In this document: positions 25,536 to 37,300 of the stretch, piece after piece
Layout of the letters: each line of letters starts with the position of its first letter
How positions within the stretch are numbered: the stretch's first letter is position 1
Assembly: GCA_019096065.1 (NCBI GenBank)
Contig: JAGUCH010000004.1
Coordinates: 2,046,001-2,110,000 of the forward strand
From: Paracyclopina nana
Taxonomy: Eukaryota > Arthropoda > Copepoda > Cyclopoida > Cyclopettidae
Length of the DNA stretch: 64,000 nt
Direction: 5' to 3'
The notes under the pieces: model-generated
What the model was told of the DNA's origin: nothing
Database searches by the model: none
Seen by the model: the letters and a program-made list of their open reading frames with translations, nothing else
Made by a program: the position numbers and the translations under genes

Positions 25536-28500
25536 ATGAAACAGCCTCGTGACAGCCTTCTGTGGAGGCTGAGGCACAACCCCAAATGCCTCTTGTTTTG
25601 CCTCTGCCTCGCTGGCATAGTGCAGGGCATGATTTTCACCAATGTGGTCATCTCTTCCATCGAGAAGCGATTCGGCTGGGATTCCACGCAAAGTGGCATT
25701 ATTGCCGGCTGTTACGACCTGGGCTCATTCATTGCAGTGATTCCTCTCACCTACTTCGGAGGCCGGAAAATGGCCTCCAAGCCCAAGTACATTGCGGCGG
25801 GAATGTTCATTATTGGCACCGGTTCGTTGATCTTTGCCTCGCCACACTTCCTCACCCAAAGGTAAGCCCAACGAGCAATTTGCAATCCTGAAATTGTGCA
25901 ATATCTCATTATAGTGAATTTCTCACATCAAGGCTAAATTTTGCTTTATACTATGGCTAACGGAGGAAAAACCAATTGAAAAACAGTAGGAAGTGACAGT
26001 TACTTTTAAAGGCTTCCAACACCATTTTCCCTTGATCACCTGCATCGGTCTGGACAAACCAAGATCCCGTTGTTGTTGACAAGCTTGCAGTCTTTTCTTA
26101 GAGAGATGTACTGTAGTAGTAGCTTCACACTTCCGATGGCCAAACTTGAACATAAAACCCTCTTTAGGTTTTTCTCATTTTCAAGAGATGATAATGAAAA
26201 GAAGGATCTAATCACGTGATGGTCTCAAAAGAAGCTACAAAGAAACGTGTTTTTTCGGGGAACAGAAATAGGAAGAGAAACCAAATTCAATATTAAGGGG
26301 CTGAGTAGGCTTGAACGAAATCTGATAAAATCATAAAGCCAAACAGAAAACAAACAATGGCTCTAAAAGACTCAACGTTATGAAAGATGAAACGTGAATG
26401 TTTTTTTGATGAAATATTGTGGGCACTACACCCATCGAAATTAATCCCAAAATGGGTGCTAAGGAACCAAGCCAATTTTAAAGGAACTGATATTAAGGTA
26501 ATATGATTATTATGTTTTCAACCAAAAACTTGCTCCAGTGAAAGAGTTAGTGTTAGCCTCTGCTAATTTCACGAACTTTACTTCAATAATGATTAAATGC
26601 GCTCAAGTTTATGAAAACACTGTGTTCTGATAAACTTCTGACATTGCACCGTTACCTAAAAATGGTTGAGTCGAGTGGCATTAAAATAGACGTAATTGAT
26701 GATGAAGAGCCTTCGTTCAGTTTCCTAAAGTATGGCTGAAATGAATGGGAAAATAGAATTTTAGATTTTAGCTTACTATAGTTGCCGCCTGCGCGGAAAG
26801 ATGAAATCAAAATAAAATGAGCATCGAATAAACCACAGGATACCAAGCAATCAACGAAATGTGATGGAAATATGCTTCAATTAAGATTTCATCCAAAAAT
26901 AACTGACTTTTTTCATGTGAATTTTTATGCTAAGCCGCCAGTAATTTGTAAGACAATGACTTCAACATCTTTTGCGCAAATATCATTAGTTGATGCATAG
27001 ACGAGAGCCTTAAAAATCGACTAACTCTTCCTCATTATGTGTTTTTAACTAGTTGAAGAGTTACCAGATTTATGTATTTTTAACTAGTTGAAGAGTTTCC
27101 AGATAAAGAAAGTGTGTTAGTGAAATTTTTTTTGATTATTTACATGAGAAAGCAAATTACGTTTAACTTGTCGTGTTGTACGTACCATATGGTCAATGAA
27201 CAGCCTAATACCATATACTATTATTAACAAGAGAGAAATAATTATGTCTTCGTGCTATGAAATACTTGACGCTTTCACAAAAGTAAATGTTTTGTGTGTA
27301 CCCAGATATTTTCCCTTGTAGCTTTCTTGATTTCCCCTCGATAAGCTTCTTAACTCAATTGCCATCCAAAACAAAATGCAGATGATATCCGCGTATCCTT
27401 GGGCATAATTCGATGATAGCTACCAAATATGTTTCTTTTAACAAAGCCAAACAACAATCTACAACAAAGTATTATGTCAAGCTCACCTGTTGTCGGCATC
27501 AAATAAGAGAAAATATCCCACTTACTAGCAATCGATTTATCGCAGTTATTCTGAATGCATTATAGCATTTTCACTCACTCCTTCCATAATCAATCATATT
27601 TTCCAGCTATACACAAAGTTGGCTAATCACGCTCAATAGAGATTACTTCGGCTAAGCAAATGCTTGTTACGCAAGCAATGTTTTGGTACAAGTCTCCCAA
27701 AAAAGCTGGTAAATCAAATTACTGATGAGCACTCTAGCTCCGGCTTAGCATTATTAGTCAAGCTTGGCACTCTGAAAAGGCAAAATGAATATGCTGTAGT
27801 GTGCTAGTATCAATGGAGAATGCTTTTTCTCGAAGCCCCATGAATTATAAAAAGTTAGATGAATTATAAAAAGCATCTAGGAAGTTGGGATGAACGTGCA
27901 GTACAACATTCTACGCACTCAGATGCTGGTTGGTATATGGTAGCCTAAAAACTCTTAAGCCTAATCTCAGCCACAAAGCAGGCAAAAACAACTACACATG
28001 CTATGAAGGAAGATGGATGACGATGCAAAAAACGAGTCCAGGAAGTGCAACTGTCATTATATGTCAATGCCAAGCTAGATTGCTTTTTTGAAAATTCTGT
28101 GCCATCTGGAGTTGCAGCTAAATTGCGTCCTTTTTTTCAGGTATGTGGAGTCTGACATTTTCCAATCTTCATTGGAAAATTCTTCTCCAAGAAGTGTGCA
28201 GCGAAACGAGTCCTCTTCTTGGTCAATGCTCGCGAACTACACTGATAATGAAGACCTCAATATTTGCCAAGCGACTAAAAACTCTTCAACGATGCAGCAA
28301 TTCAAGTGCAAAGGAGATCAGTCAGAGACGTCAGGCATGGAGAATTACAAATATGTCTTCATTTTGGCACAACTGTTGCATGGCATCGGTGCAGCTGCAC
28401 TCATCACCCTTGGGACTACTCTGCTGGACGAGAGTGTGCAGGAGAAAATGGCGCCTGTCTTCATTGGCATTTTCGAGTCCTCCTTTGTCCTTGGGCCTGC

Positions 28501-31500
28501 ACTTGGGTAAGAGCCTTTGATCTGAACTTTGCTAATATGAGCGCGTGTCTGTGTAAGCCAATGAATGAGTTTCAAAGAAAGAAACTGGCAGTACTAGAAC
28601 TAGTGCAGCTTTCGAATGAGATGGCAGTACACGAATTAAGCCATATTATGAATTATTTTTAATGCCTTAGGTTAATTAAAAAATACCAGCTTGAAGCCCT
28701 GTAACAATTTTCATCCAAGTAGCAGTAATTGTAGCACATCCTAATTTTACTAACAAGAATCAGCGCAGCTTACAAAAAATGAGCTTTTAAAAAATACCAG
28801 CTCTCCTACCTCTGTAGCAATTTTCACCCTAGCAGTGGCAAATGTAGCGAGAGCTAATAATATAAGGCTTTTAAATGTGGTGTTCATCTACGTCATTTTT
28901 CCTTATCATAAGGAAACTTGTGATTTCAAGACTCCGTCATTTTCGAACTTAGGAACATTATTTTACATTAAAACTATTAGGTATTAAAAAATCAACTTTT
29001 AAGAATAATTACCTACTCTTAGTTTTTAGCTTAAGCTCTCAGTACTTAAGTTATTCGCCAAAGGAAAAAGGCGTTAAAGATAAGGATTTTCCTTTCCCTA
29101 ATAGATGAACACCACATTATTAGTGCTAAGTGAAAAACGTTTTGAAAGCACTCGATCATTTCCTAATTTCAGCTACGTTGTGGGCGGACGGCTTTTGAAC
29201 ATTTTCACCGAGTTCTACTACTTGGAAGACTCTGACAACCATCTCACGCCCACAAGTCCTCAATGGATTGGCGCTTGGTGGCTCGGATTTCTTCTCATTC
29301 TCGTCATGAGCTACATTTGTGGCGCCCTCATTTCCATATTCCCTGCCAAGCTGCGGTTGCCAACTGAGGAGAAGATAAAGGAAACTGCAGCACCAGTTGC
29401 TGCAGATGACACTATGGAAAATGTTTTGGCGGTTGCCACACTGGAGTATGGGAGCCTCAAGGATATACCCAAGGCTCTGTATAACCTCATCACAAATCCG
29501 ACTTATATGAGCATTACTTTTGGAGCCACCATGGATGCGTTCTTATTAGCTGGTAATTCACTATGAGATCCAATTTTGCAAGCACTTAGCATAATCTTCT
29601 GCTTTTAAATACTTCACTTGGATGAAAATGCTGAAATTGGACTCTATTTCAGGGCAAGCAGCTTTTCTGCCCAAGTATTTGGAATCTCAGTTTGGCATTA
29701 CACCTGGAGAGGCCGCCATGATCGTGGGGTGCATCGTGGTTCCAGCTGGAGCTGGTGGAACACTCATTGGCGGATTCTCTTTGAAAAAGTTCAACTTGAA
29801 ACGAGAAGGGGCCATCAAAATGTACATCTTTTGCCAGTGTGTCATTTTGCCCCTTTACTTGGGCTTTCTACTTAATTGCCCTACTCCAGACATTGTAGGG
29901 CTGACTACACCCTATCAAGGAGAGTCGTACGTACAAAAAATGTCCTCTTGCAACCAAGGCTGTGAGTGCATTCCCCCAGAGGAATTGTCGAGGTCACAAG
30001 AAGGTAACTTTTTATACAGTATATATACTCTGTGTCTACTAGGTAGCGACAACAAAGCAGAATCGGGACATAAATTACCCTTCTTCATAAATTACTTTAT
30101 ATTAGAGACCAAGCAATAAATCACCTAATAACATAGTTAGATGGCCAGCCTTTTAAGTTGAAATTTGATGAGCAAAAATACATTCTAAAGTGTTAAAGGC
30201 TTGAATTTTGACGGTAGAACTCATTTAATCTATTTTCGCCATTTCCTTTTCAAAAGTGCCAAAAAGTTGAAAAATCGAAAATTGGCACTTTTGTCCCCCC
30301 TCTGCTTCAGTGGCGCCATCCCAATTGACAGTGAAAAAAGACTGAACTAAAGACCTTGATCCATTTACAAAAAATCATATACAGAGGCGCTGTTGCTAAC
30401 TGCATGTGATCAGTGCATATTCTATGAATGTCCAATACAGATTAAGGGGCTTTCCATGTGGTGCTTTTTTGACACTAAGTTACCAAAACTCGACACTACA
30501 ATCAGTGCTAAATTTTCCAAGTTACCGAAATTTGTCACATCACAGCACAGCACAACACAACACAAGCCAGATGAACTAAAGCATAAAAGTTTGTTTTTCA
30601 TGAAGAGTTACCAGACTAAGCAGAAATTCGTATACCTGAAATTGGTGTTTTTTGTAAGAAAAAGGGGATAAATGAATTGAGGTATGAAATAAAGTGTGTT
30701 TTGGTTGCTTGTTACATGTCCATCTGCCAGTCACTCCTTGACACTGTCACTATTGCGCATTGCATAGCACACAGTTACCATTTTTTGACACGATCACTCA
30801 TTTACTATTTGTTGACACACCACATGGAAAGGCCCCAAAGCTATTACTTTTTTGTAAGATAAATATCCTAGAAAAAATAGTGTTTGTTCTTCATCCAACT
30901 TTTTTTTCAGCATTTGTGTGCAGCATTCCAGATGGCCTAACTTACCTTAGTGGCTGCCATGCTGGTTGTTTGAATGGAATCGAGGACAACTTTTTTGGCA
31001 ACTGCACATGTCTGCAAGGCCTTGGAGGACAAACTTTGGTGGCCAAGGGCCTTTGTCCCACAGATTGCAACCATATCTACTTAGCTGTGATAATTTTCTT
31101 CCAAATCCTCTTCACATTCATGGCAACAATGCCAGGCCTTGTGGCAGGTCTCAGGTAAGCCTTTTTTCCATTCACTCCCAAGGGCTTCCAAGAGTAAATA
31201 AGATTCATATTAGCACTTTCGATTCATCATATGGAACTTGGGCATGCTTTTGAAAATGATGAAAAAGCTCTGTTGTAAAAAAAGCAATTTCAGCTTTTTA
31301 AATTGAAGCTGTACTTTAATTTTGAGTACAGTAGGGTTTTTCTGTCACTATTGAGAGAGCTGAAAAATATTCCTTTGGAAGATGCATCAACATTTGCTCA
31401 TAATGAAATTGGTTGTTCTTTTCGTAGCTACTTTATCAAATCAGTTATAATGCTCTGACGCTTTTTTATTCATTTCTCGGCAAGCATCTTTTGGTATTTT

Positions 31501-32010
31501 TTATCTGACATACCAAGTAACTAAGTTACCTGAGAAAACCATCAAAAGATTTATTTTTCAAGAGCCTGCCTTGCCAGTGTCTTTAAAAACATGTTTTTCG
31601 AGCTGTATGAGGAAAAATGTAGTGTCGTCCCCACAAACTTGTGCAATTAATCCAGTATCAGTTGGGAGCTCCATGTTGCTCATATATGTATATAGTCCTC
31701 CAACTTTTGCCCAACTCTTTCCAGGTCTGTGCAATCAAGCGAAAGATCACTGGCATTGGGCCTTCAAACCATGCTCGTGCGAGGCCTTGGCACAGTGCCA
31801 GGTCCCATCCTATTTGGAATTGTCATCGATCAGACCTGCCTACTGTGGAGCAAAAATGAAGATTGCTCCGGAGGAAGTTGCAGGCTGTACGACAACGCAA
31901 CAATGAGCCATTACGTCTTGGCAATTTTGTCTGTCTGGAGAGCCTCGGCGTTGGCCTTTTTCCTCGCAGCTCTCTTCTTCTCCAAGAGAATCGTTCAGAA
32001 CAACAAGTGA
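25536..32010 (+). CDS. SLCO: Organic anion transporting polypeptide (SLCO/OATP)
   Basis: Six exons in phase: 25536-25861, 28141-28506, 29173-29552, 29653-30003, 30911-31154 and 31725-32010; 650 residues, normal for the family. It is a plasma-membrane 12-TM transporter for sodium-independent uptake of amphipathic organic anions. The OATP superfamily signature is present as SPQWIGAWWLGFL (W262 onward, preceding TM6). The large Cys-rich Kazal-like extracellular loop between TM9 and TM10 is split over exons 4 and 5 (SSCNQGCECIP ... CHAGCLNG ... GNCTCLQG ... CPTDCN). The RSVQSSERSLALGLQ motif starts exon 6. The start has a good context (GCAGCCATGA). The first intron is 2.3 kb; introns 2 and 4 hold MITEs. 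The subfamily cannot be assigned by eye. Confidence 0.95.
28874..29118. mobile_element. MITE-like inverted repeat in OATP intron 2
   Basis: Perfect 16-bp ends AATGTGGTGTTCATCT (28874-28889) and its reverse complement (29103-29118) enclose a 245-bp AT-rich core with no coding capacity. A diverged relative may lie at about 61256-61500. Confidence 0.6.
30446..30836. mobile_element. MITE copy 1 (GGGGCYTTTCCATGTGGTG ends)
   Basis: About 390 bp in OATP intron 4. The terminal inverted repeats are GGGGCTTTCCATGTGGTG and, at the right end, the reverse complement of GGGGCCTTTCCATGTGGTG. Non-coding. A second copy in the opposite orientation is at 34714-35590, with long near-identical stretches (for example the CACAGCACAGCACAACACAA tract). 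Copy 1 shows the uninterrupted version of the site where the hAT-like element inserted in copy 2. Confidence 0.8.
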
Positions 32011-32011
32011 A

Positions 32012-32017
32012 TTTATT
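32012..32017 (-). terminator. Poly(A) signal of the GPCR gene
   Basis: AATAAA on the minus strand, 6 nt beyond the GPCR stop and 1 nt from the OATP stop on the other strand. It therefore lies in the space between two convergent stop codons. Confidence 0.55.
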
Positions 32018-32023
32018 TCATTA

Positions 32024-35000
32024 TCACATAAATACACCCATATGATGCGTTGGCTTCAACTCGGAGCAGGAGACAATGCTGTCATCCGTCCGGAGCATCA
32101 GAAATTGCTCTGGAGGCGGCTGATGTCGGTTGGAGCTGATCGAGCTGATGGTCATCCTTTGGGACTTTTTCACGAATCGATTCCAACGCTCGATTTCCTC
32201 CAGAGCAGCTTGATGAGCTCTGTCGTAATCATCCAACTCTGACGTGTTACTCACAAATGTGGCTTGCTCCACCAACCGCTTAGCGACCTGAAATACAAAA
32301 AACATCCACTCATCCAAATAAGGAGCAATTCCGTGAAATTATTATTGAGACGCGCGCGACTATTAAACTAAGTACGTAAGAAGCCAAAGCATGCCAAGCG
32401 TGGTTACCAAATACGAAAACGGTTACGTGAAGACCCCACATGGCCTTTACTGCGGTAGAATAAAAGATTGCTACGCATAACATCATATTGGATTTTCTGC
32501 CTCAAAATAGTCGTCACCATATGCTTTCACATTTTCATTCATTCATCATATTAAATGTAAAACTATGCTTATTAGTTCCGACTTTTTCCCCATGCAGATG
32601 CTTTTTAAGGAAACAAAATTTTCCAAGAATTTGCACACTCATTAGAGTTAACTGACATCAACTTTTTGATTGCGTAAGGTGTCAAGTATATTGAAAGTAC
32701 AGCATTTAAGGCAATTATGGAATTTATGTATGTATGTATATGGTCACCATATGTAACCTGGCTATGTGGCAACTCAAGAGCGTCACGTAACTCGAGAAAT
32801 GAATATGAATCTGACGTAGCAGGAAGCATTCGTAATCACCTAATGAATGCAAAGAGACTCACCTGTAGGCCATGACCTCGGGTTCTTGGATGGTTGTGAC
32901 AGCAATGCAAGTCCATGTTGGCCTCGCTGCTATTTCCTTGTTGCGTCTTGAGGCTGTATTTGCGTGAAAACGAGCCGCCACCTGAGATGCCAAGGGGCCT
33001 CATTTTCACGCAGCATAGCAACGTCCGGCAGAACTGGGTACGAAATTCGCGACCAGCGAAGCAGTAGTAGACGAAGTTGGCCGACGCATTAAATATTAAC
33101 AAGACCTTTTCAATGCAGGCCAAGACAAAGGTCCACCTGGGACGAGTGTACCGTGCGCTTTCACCTAAAGTAGCGAAAAAATAGGGTAAAATAGGGTAAA
33201 AGGCGAAAAGTAGCTTATGTTATGTTTAAGCTTGAAAAGGCCATATTTTTGCAATTTCGCCAGTCATGTAATGTGAATATATGCTAACAAAGAATGAATT
33301 TCCTAGAAGCTCCCCACAGAAGAGTTTCAACACGAGCCCCATTGAAGCGAGATGAAAAGGCCTTTTCTCAGTAAGTTTTCATTCCTTACAAAGTTATCTT
33401 GGAGAGTGGCATTGCATTCTATGCAGTAGCAAAGAAACAGACCGCATCTGGCACGCAAACTTTGAACAATTCAACTTTTTTCGCTGAGGTTCCCCCAGCA
33501 CTAAAGTTGGATTTCGCATGTTTTTGTATACCTGCTAAAAGCATGCACTCCTCCTTCTCCTTGTCCATTTTGAACTCGTAGACATTGAGGACCATTCGCG
33601 GGGCATGGCAAATGATGAAGGTGGCAGAAATGCAGGTGAAAATGATCAGCAGAGTTCTCTCATGTTTGGCCTCGACTTGGAGGCTGCAACAAAAATGAAA
33701 GCCTAAATTGCAGGGGATGTCAAAGGCGGAGTGCAAATTGACTATTTACTTGTTTCTTTTGTAGTAGAGAAACACGCGTAGGTTGCAGAACATCATGGTT
33801 AAGAAAGGAAGCGCCACAGTGGTGATTAGCCGATACCACATGAAGTAAATCATGATGTAGCTGCGATTTCGTCGGAGGGAAGTGTACTGGAATCTGACAT
33901 AATTTCCGGCTTCGTCATGCAAAGCCTGCAGGAGGATAAGCGATCTTAAAATCTTTACTTTGACAAGGAGGCGAGGAAATTACCTCGATTTCGAAGAACC
34001 TTGGCGTATCGATGGCAAAGCAAGCAAAGACGAGGACAACCATGTAGTAGCGAAGCTTTCGAAACCGAGCACTCACGTTGGAGTGGCAAATGCCCAAGTA
34101 CCTTTCCACTGCGATTAGCATGCATGAATAGGTGGATCCTGAAAGAGGGAAAATCGACAATTAAATTACGGCTGACCTTAACGACACGTACACTCGGCCA
34201 ATATCGAGGCTGAGCGGAATGTCATGCCATATTCAAAGGTCAGCTCTTCAAATCAAGCTATCTCAAAAAAAAGAGACTCTTCTTACATATTGTCTACGCC
34301 CTTTAGCACTTGCTTATCTCCGGCTTAGCAAGGTGAAATTTGCGGAACAACTGCCAATGTTGGCTCTGTTCGTGTTTTCAGCCTGCTGTCAAAAAAGTGA
34401 AGGCTTTCAAAGCAAGATGGCAAAATTGAAATTGGTTTTTTAATGCGTTTCTATGATGACTTTGGTAAGTTTGGTTTGCGCTCCTCGCAAGCAAAATTCG
34501 GCTATCTTCAGCAATCGCCATTTTGTCCAAATGATAATTCTTTTTCTTGCTATTTGTTTTTCCGCTAGGTGGCGGCGTGGCGCTATATAACTAATCTGCG
34601 TTACTCAGTACTCAGTAGTCGAAACTCGCAGATGACTCAACGACTCAGTAAGTCTCAGTTCAGTGAGTTCACTAAATTCTGAAATTCAGTTTTTCTCAGA
34701 GACTTATGAATAAGGGCCTTTCCATGTGGTGTGTCAACAAACAGTAAATTAGTGATAGTGTCAAAAAATGGTAACTGTGTGCTATGTAATGCGCAATAGT
34801 GACAGTGTCAAGGAGTGACTGGCAGATGGACATGTAACAAGCAACCAAAACACACTTTATTTCATACCTTATTTCATTTATCCCCTTTTCTTACAAAAAA
34901 ACACCAATTTAAGCTGCATGACTTTCTGCTTAGTCTGGTAACTCTTGATGAAAAACAAACTTTTATGCTTTTGTCCATCTGGTAGTGATGGAACGAGCCG

Positions 35001-36217
35001 GAAATTTTCAGCTTGATCAAGCTTCAAGCTTTTTGAAAAGTGTTCGAGCGATCCCAAGCTTTTGAAAATTAGTATCAAGCTTTTTCAAGCTCAAAATTTC
35101 ACATTTCAAGCTTTTTTCAAGCTTTTCACTTTTAGTATTTTGACATAAAAAATGGCAATTAGCCACCAGATTAGACAAAATTACCAAAAAACATTGAAAA
35201 ATAGCTTTAACTTAGATTTAAGTACTTCACTCCCTCAAGTATTTGTTAATTTTAAAATCAGCCCTTTTTGTTTTGATTTAAAATGGATAAAGTTTTGAAA
35301 TTTTTTGGGGTCAAGCTTTTTCAAGCTTTGCATTTTTGGGTTCAAGCTTTTTCAAGCTTTTCAAAATTTGGTTCGAGCGATCCCAAGCTTTTTGCTTATG
35401 TAGCTCAAGCTGGGTTTCAGCTTCAAGCTTTCAAGCCAAGCTGAAACTCGTTCCATCACTACCATCTGGCTTGTGTTGTGCTGTGCTGTGCTGTGATGTG
35501 ACAAATTTCGGTAACTTGGAAAATTTAGCACTGATTGTCGTGTCGAATTTTGGTAACTTAGTGTCAAAAAAGCACCACATGGAAAGCCCCTTAGTCTGTT
35601 TTTTCTGATTTTTTCGACTGCGAGCTTTTATTGTTTTGGCTGTAAACAGCTGTCGCGCTGTAAGCTGTTCGCAAAATATTGACCTAAATGAAAATCTAGC
35701 TTGATTTTTCTCGTGAAAGCGCAATGGTTTAAAAATTAAAACTTCGGACTGTGATCACTGATGCTCAAGAATTTTGAAGTCGGAACACTCACTTAGATGA
35801 TCCCATCGAATCAATTTACCTGTCATGGCGAAACCGCTGATTGGGTAGATCCCTTTCGGAAACAGAATGTTGTACCAGGTCGCGTTAAAGTTGAATGCCT
35901 GTTGAATCATGAACAGACCACCATTGGAGATGAACAAGACATCGAAGATTCCCAAAGTCACCAGGAGCTGCAAATCAAGATTTTGAGCGTCCGACTTACG
36001 GAATCAAATGCATGACTGCCATTTTTACCTTGTAGAATAGACTGAGTCTGGATTTTGGCAGAGTCACAATGGCAACAATGGACAAGAGATTGCCAATCAA
36101 CCCGATCACTCCCAGCACTGACACGGCCACTCCAGGCCCCCAAAACCGCAAATTCTTCAAGAACTGGTCGTTGGGAGACTGCCGTTCACCGCAAACTGCT
36201 GGTAAGGTTTCGTTCAT
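32024..36217 (-). CDS. Class A peptide GPCR, FMRFamide-receptor-like
   Basis: Seven exons in phase: 36029-36217, 35820-35967, 33984-34138, 33750-33925, 33532-33683, 32863-33164 and 32024-32287; 461 residues. Seven membrane helices can be read: TM1 VSVLGVIGLIGNLLSIVAIV with the N1.50 Asn, TM2 LLVTLGIFDVLF, TM3 ending in ERY (E124-R125-Y126, the DRY position), TM4 followed by the DTPRFFE phrase typical of protostome FMRFamide-type receptors, TM5 ITTVALPFLTMMFCNLRV, TM6 LLIIFTCISATFIICHAPR and TM7 FNASANFVYYCFAGREFR (NPxxY replaced by NFVYY). The C-terminal tail is long. The usual disulphide cysteines (TM3 top and ECL2) are not evident. The intron 34139-35819 carries a MITE with a nested hAT-like insertion. 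The ligand is inferred only. Confidence 0.85.
34562..34575 (+). promoter_or_regulatory. CTCF-like core motif
   Basis: CCGCTAGGTGGCGG matches 13 of 14 positions of CCASYAGRKGGCRS. It lies in a GPCR intron. The deviation is the same as in the motif at 20007 (G for A at position 3). Confidence 0.35.
34714..35590. mobile_element. MITE copy 2, interrupted
   Basis: Inverted-orientation copy of the element at 30446-30836, in a GPCR intron. It begins GGGCCTTTCCATGTGGTG and ends CACCACATGGAAAGCCCC. Flanks are compatible with a TA target site (AATAAGGG ... CCCCTTAG). It is split by the hAT-like element at 34983-35461. Confidence 0.8.
34983..35461. mobile_element. Non-autonomous hAT-like element, 479 bp
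   Basis: Perfect 15-bp terminal inverted repeats TAGTGATGGAACGAG, flanked by a perfect 8-bp duplication CCATCTGG (34975-34982 and 35462-35469). The 8-bp duplication and the YAGTGATGG-type ends are diagnostic of the hAT superfamily. The interior has many subterminal copies of a CAAGCTTTTTCAAGC-type motif and no transposase. The MITE copy at 30446 has the single, uninterrupted target. Confidence 0.92.
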
Positions 36218-37300
36218 TTTTCTTACTTTGCTTGATGCAAGATGGCTCTAAAGAATCTGCATAGCTCGAGACCCTAGACAATACTGCTTTCGTGGTAGAG
36301 AGCATGCGATTTTGTCGCAGCTAAGAGAAATCGAGAGAGCCGGAGATCTATACTACTTGAGAGAAGCGGTAGACCAGAAGGCCTTTTTTGCCTCCATAAT
36401 AAAGATCGATTCATTTCGATGAATATTTTTCTTCACTTGTGCTTGGATCCATCATTTTTTCTCGTCATCTTGGCCTCATAAAAGTGTGTTGAGTGCACTT
36501 TTTCCTGAAAACTCTGAGACTAGTCCTGTATTGTGCATAATGCTGACTTTTCTTTCGAGCTTGAGCCCTCGGGTTAATTTCATTCTTAGGCTTCTAGCAT
36601 GCTCAGCACGCATTTCTTTGCATGCTTGTCAGGGCAAAAAAGGATAAAAAAAATTCTGTTTGAGAGCAATCACTGGAATTCCCGTTTCACACAAACAAAA
36701 TGCAGTAAGCTTAAGGCCTTCCATAAGATTTTCATGATATTGCTTTCCCTGCTTCAAAAGTCGGATTATTAAAGCTTCGTACTATCATCTAGCCTTGCAT
36801 AATTTGCTTTCTTATATAAATTGAAGCGCCGCACCAACTCCTATTGATTGCTGTCCCCGGCTGATCAATGCGGTTCATTCTATGTGGTCTTTTATGCGCT
36901 ATTGCAAGAAGTATTCCTTGGTCAATCTTAGGGCAGCGGTCACTAATTTAGGATTGTCATAGCAATCCATTTCGGTGCTCCAAACAAACAGCAAAGCTGT
37001 AAACAAGGTCCAACTTTCAGACAATTATTTACGCGTTACAGGGTATCAAGAAACGTTAAAAACCTTTTGCATGCACCCCTAACTTTTACCAAGAACTTCA
37101 TTACAATTTCATGAGCTTTCACATATTCAGCTTGCAAAATTATTTTAAGCGTGGAGGTAATTGCTTTTCAGTTGTCTGAAAAAAAGCTCACCTTTTTAGT
37201 AATGAGCCCTCAAATGACATTGCTATGGGCATGAAATGTTGATGTGTCTTCATTGGCAACACCTTTTATACAGTAATCAAATGACTTGCCTTCTACTAAG
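36218..37300. other. Intergenic, divergent promoter region
   Basis: Separates the GPCR start (minus) from the giant mosaic gene (plus). A TTTTATAC TATA-like string is at about 37265, some 35 nt before the mosaic gene ATG. Nothing else was recognised. Confidence 0.4.
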
